A DNA stretch of 64,000 nt, taken from assembly GCA_003952965.2 (NCBI GenBank), contig CM025855.1, forward strand, positions 24,109,469-24,173,468. The letters run 5' to 3'. The DNA comes from Morella rubra. Lineage: Eukaryota > Streptophyta > Magnoliopsida > Fagales > Myricaceae. Shown piece after piece: positions 60,390 to 64,000 of the stretch. Below the pieces are notes generated by a model that worked only from the letters and a program-made list of their open reading frames with translations, had not been told where the DNA came from and ran no database searches. Position 1 is the first letter of the stretch. Each line of letters begins with the position of its first letter. The translations under genes and the position numbers were made by a program.

Positions 60390-62415
60390 TCTACAGTCAC
60401 AGAGATTGAGAAAGAAGGTCGGATTACGGATAGGGAGGAAGAAGCGAGAGTGAGTTCGAGAAATAGAGCTTGAAGGATCTGTGAAACACAGAGAAAGGTG
60501 CCGGTATTTATAAGGGAACTCTCGAGGGTTTATTCGTCAAATTACGCCCCTTTTTTTTTTTATGAAGTCGTCAAATTACGCGTTTACCAATATACTAATC
60601 GGACGGTGGAATTGTGTCCTCATACAGCTGTGATTTCATGATTGAGATGCCGAGTGGACAACTCAGATGAAAAGTTGAAAACACGGGTTAGATGATTCGC
60701 ATGAAAGAGACAGTTGTCGTCGTGGGCTGGGATTCTTGTGTGTGAACAATTTGAACGGTAGGATTGAGTTCCTTTACTTGTAACGGTCGAAAATGGGACG
60801 GTGCAGATGTCACTGAATAATTCCCCCTTTTATTTTCTTGGGCCACTAAATAATTGAAGTTTACATCAAATGCAACACGTTGTGGGACCACTTTATTTAT
60901 TATAATAGAATCAGTCTAGCCGTTTAATCATTAATGGATCTGCCGAACACCGAATATAAAATATAACACATAAAGTTTAAAATACTCTTTGGGTGGTTGT
61001 GACCTAATACCCTTTTTGCTAATTATAAAATTGTCACTGAATATTTGCAAAAATAAAATATTTTAATCCTGAATTAGTCTCATAATCCGTCAGGATATAT
61101 ATTTGTATATTAGGACTCTTTTTTCGCTTTTGAAAAATATTAAAAACATTTTTTAAATGTTTAATAAGATGATTGGATTATGGAATAAAATAAAAAAGGA
61201 GAGGGTAAAAAAAAGAAAAGAAAAATAAGTGGAAATTGTATAGGACTATAGGAGGGAGAGGGAGGTCATATCTAACATAATTAATACAAAATCGAAGCCT
61301 TAATCTGTCTTAGCAGCGAAAAAGTCTTTTTTTCTTTCTTTCTTTCTAATTAGCGAATAAGTCATATTCGTGTCAATTGCAAACTCTCTGTCCCTACATA
61401 ACCCTTATGGTTAAACTGTCATTTTATAAACAAAAGGAGAGACCAATTCAACTTGTTGCAGACACAGGCTAGCTTTATTTGCCGATGAAAAAGTTGATTA
61501 AAGAGAGATTATCAATGATATGACCGATTAAGATTTAAAAGACAGATTATCACAGACCATGGCCTTATGTAATTTGCTGCTTGAGAAAAGATATACACAA
61601 GAAATAGATCTCACTCCTATTGTAAGGCTCGTATTATCTGAAATTTTACATTAACAATATTAAATAATATAAATTTATGTCTCTATCCCTCACCTCACCT
61701 CACCCGTGCATTTCGAAAAGTAAAATTGCAGTAATCCTATTATTAACATAACCAGAATGACATTTATACCGAAAGTTTTGAAGGAATCCTTTCAACTCCA
61801 AAGTGAATGGCTGAGGATCGAATTTTTTGACCACTTTAGTACTTAAAAGAGGACTATATTTATTTTTATACTTTAAGCACGTGAGAGATTATTTCCGTTT
61901 CCATTACGGGGTGAATGAAAATGAATAGAGAGAAAAGTATCCAAAATCGAATTTTAGATCCGAAATCATTTTTTGTTTGATGGGGCTTGTGACAACATGT
62001 TTCCAACACACTGTTTGCAAATTTAAAGCACGTCCAATTTAGAATCAAGTCTTTAAACACATCTAAGATGGACTAGATGGTGCTGGCCCATTACCTCACC
62101 CAATATTTACACAAACTTGTGCTTCTTTTTTTTTTAAATAAATCCAATGAATTTACATCGATCCAATTTAGTTTCAAAATATATCACATTGAACAGCAAA
62201 AATCTGTCTCAAAATTAGTCGATATAAATAAAAATGTGTCGATAATATTAAGATAGTATGGTACCACGACCATAAAAAATATAATCACAAAGGAATAATC
62301 TGTAAAACACAGATAACGGACAAAACAAACTCGGGACCCAATGAATAAATGAATTCAGGCTAAGAAGACCCTGAAACATCCCCCAACTCACAAAACTCAT
62401 AACTCAGGACAAATT
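60390..62415. other. Spacer between second and third AGP genes
   Basis: Promoter of the second AGP, then AT-rich DNA with nothing recognised. The small open frames (for example 60688-60891, 61866-62060) are unsupported. Confidence 0.55.
60505..60512 (-). promoter_or_regulatory. TATA box of the second AGP gene
   Basis: TATAAATA on the coding strand, 116 bases upstream of the ATG at 60389. Confidence 0.75.
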
Positions 62416-62823
62416 TTAAAAAAGCAAAGTGGCCGCGAATACTCCGACGGCCACAGATCCAGCGAATCCAACTCTGTTCAAAACGGCACCGTTCTTCGCC
62501 GGCCCAGGAGCTTCGGACGGTGGTTCAGCGATCGACTTTGGAGGGCTCGCCGGAGCTTCTGAAGAAACTGGAGACGGTGACGGCGGAGAGGTTCTCTCTG
62601 TCGGAGATGGAGCACTCGCCGGTGGAGTCTTCAGAGGAGTCGGTGCGGATGCAGGGGTCTTACCGGCCGGTGACGGCGTTGGAGATTGAGGAGCAGGTGC
62701 CTTGGGTGGTGGACTCGCCAAAGGCGATTCTGAGGGAGATGACGCCGGGGACTGGGCCACAGTGTAGCCAACAAACAACGCCACCACTACTAGAATCAAA
62801 GACGGAGAGCTTAAGCGAGCCAT
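62416..62823 (-). CDS. Classical arabinogalactan protein (AGP1-like)
   Basis: 135 residues: signal peptide (MARLSSPSLILVVVALFVGYTVAQ), a core rich in SP, AP and TP pairs with short PPP runs, and a GPI signal (NRVGFAGSVAVGVFAATLLF). The segment SEAPGPAKNGAV before the tail is very like Arabidopsis AGP1. It resembles the gene at 60030-60389 more than the Met-rich copy, suggesting a tandem duplication history. Single exon with a TATA box 129 bases upstream of the start. Confidence 0.92.
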   Translation of the reverse strand: MARLSSPSLILVVVALFVGYTVAQSPASSPSESPLASPPPKAPAPQSPTPSPAGKTPASAPTPLKTPPASAPSPTERTSPPSPSPVSSEAPASPPKSIAEPPSEAPGPAKNGAVLNRVGFAGSVAVGVFAATLLF

Positions 62824-64000
62824 TGTAGATACTTCAGAGATTGATGTGAATCAGCTTAGAAAAGGATCGGAGGTGTATGAGCTTAGAAAAAGATTTGAGG
62901 AGGTGTATGAGATATTGAGAGTGAGACACAGAGAAGGGGAGAGCGAGCGTCTATAAATAGTGGCAGAGTGAATTTAGCGTCTAGATCACGGATCTCTAAG
63001 GAGGATCATCGGACGCTGGAGATTCTTCATTGGACTATATGTCTACGTTGTGAAAAGAAAAAGTAATTCCTAGACGGAATCACGGAAAGGGTCAGGGCCG
63101 GGGGTAAGAAACACGGTTTGTTGCTTTTTGGTGCACACTAAGAAACAGTTGGCTAGTTTTTTGTTTTTTTCTTGGTAGGAACAGTTGGCTAGAATATCGG
63201 ACGCACGCTTTTGGTTGGGATATCGAGGAAGCGAAGAATGCGGGCCGCATGATGCTAATGTCAGACGCTGCCAGGTGTGTAACGGTCAAAAAATGGAAGG
63301 TTGTAGGTAGGTTGTGTTCGTCCACGCGGTGGGGCCGCCAAAGGCAACATTGCACATGCTGTCTCAGAACTGGTCTCTCTCCGGCTTTATAAAATAAAAT
63401 AAAATAAAAAAGAAGGAAAAAAAGTCCCGTATATTATAAATAAAAATTACATTAGAATCCATAAATTTTAATTTATTGTTTACTTTTTATAAGTCTTAAA
63501 AGACATCAATTTTCACCCATCATTAATATAATACAGAAAGATGTGAATTAACTGAAATATCTCTTTAATATAAAAAAAGAAATATACTTTTTATATTTTT
63601 ACTGTGATCATTATAGTAAATTTTATAAAGATATTTTGATTATTTTTCCTTTGCGGCAAGAATTGATATTTTTTTTTAATTTATGGAGCATAAAAAATAA
63701 ATTAAAAGTTATGAAATCTAATTTAATTTTTGCACGTAGATATGGTATTATGATGTTTTTGAAAAAATATAAGTAATAATAACAAAATACGGGTCCATAA
63801 GGAAGGGAGGAAGAAATGGATATTAATAATAGAGTTGACCGGAAAAATATGAAAAAAGGAAAAAAAATTAAGAGCTAAAATTTAGTTTGGTAAAGATTAT
63901 TAAAAAATTAGATTTTGATTTTCTCATATCCTACCAAACTTTTTTCTTTTTTGTTTTGCAATAAGATGTTCGGATCATATTACATGCATTTTGACTAATC
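62824..64000. other. Third AGP promoter and AT-rich right end
   Basis: Promoter and leader of the last AGP gene, then increasingly AT-rich DNA with short AAAAT repeats near 63395. No gene recognised to the window edge. Confidence 0.55.
62952..62959 (-). promoter_or_regulatory. TATA box of the third AGP gene
   Basis: TATAAATA on the + strand (TATTTATA on the coding strand), about 129 bases upstream of the ATG at 62823. Confidence 0.7.

Noticed and set aside
1-64000. CRISPR arrays, rRNA genes, organellar DNA insertions, complete LTR elements
   Set aside because: None recognised on reading through the window; decayed fragments could have been missed by eye.

Overview
The window is nuclear DNA from a flowering plant, most likely a woody eudicot. 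The signs are intron-rich genes with plant-specific domain families (NPH3, P-type PPR, ATL RING-H2, classical arabinogalactan proteins, DOXC dioxygenase), AT-rich intergenic DNA, and short insertions of LINE, SINE, hAT and MITE type. The sequence alone does not fix the species. I see no bacterial or organellar segment, rRNA, convincing tRNA, or CRISPR array.

Left end (1-8.4 kb): the 3' end of a LINE sits in an intron, about 20 bases before an exon of TAF1, the largest TFIID subunit. The last six TAF1 exons (about 755 codons, ending in a bromodomain) follow on the + strand. One of its introns appears to be GC-AG, and a second small piece of the same LINE type lies in its last intron. At 11.4-14.8 kb (+) is a SAC51-type bHLH gene whose leader carries the 53-codon conserved peptide uORF of that family, interrupted by an intron. 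At 20-23.2 kb (-) is NPH3, the phototropin signalling adaptor. SAC51 and NPH3 are neighbours in Arabidopsis too (At5g64340/At5g64330), and the AGP1-like genes at the right end match the nearby At5g64310, so this looks like an expanded version of one ancestral block.

Middle (23-46 kb): a GT61 glycosyltransferase (-) with a SINE-like insertion just past its 3' end; an intergenic stretch with a 2.36-kb non-autonomous hAT element and other repeats; PEPKR2 kinase (-), whose second intron begins with a 39-bp tandem duplication that copies the splice donor; and a mitochondrial PPR protein of the At5g09450 type (-).

Right part (46-64 kb): a 2-oxoglutarate/Fe(II) dioxygenase (-), an ATL RING-H2 ubiquitin ligase (-), a divergent five-exon gene for a small, probably organelle-targeted protein of unknown function (+), a near-perfect 379-bp direct duplication, and a tandem cluster of three classical AGP genes (-), each with its own TATA box. 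The first AGP carries an unusual methionine-rich repeat.

The genes form no operon or pathway. They are independent housekeeping, light-signalling, vascular-development, cell-wall and stress genes. No wholly new multi-gene system is evident. The best leads are the split uORF, the duplicated splice donor in PEPKR2, the Met-Ala-Pro AGP repeat, the SINE candidate and the small unknown gene at 53-54.5 kb. Exon borders were placed by eye from reading frame, splice signals and remembered family proteins.
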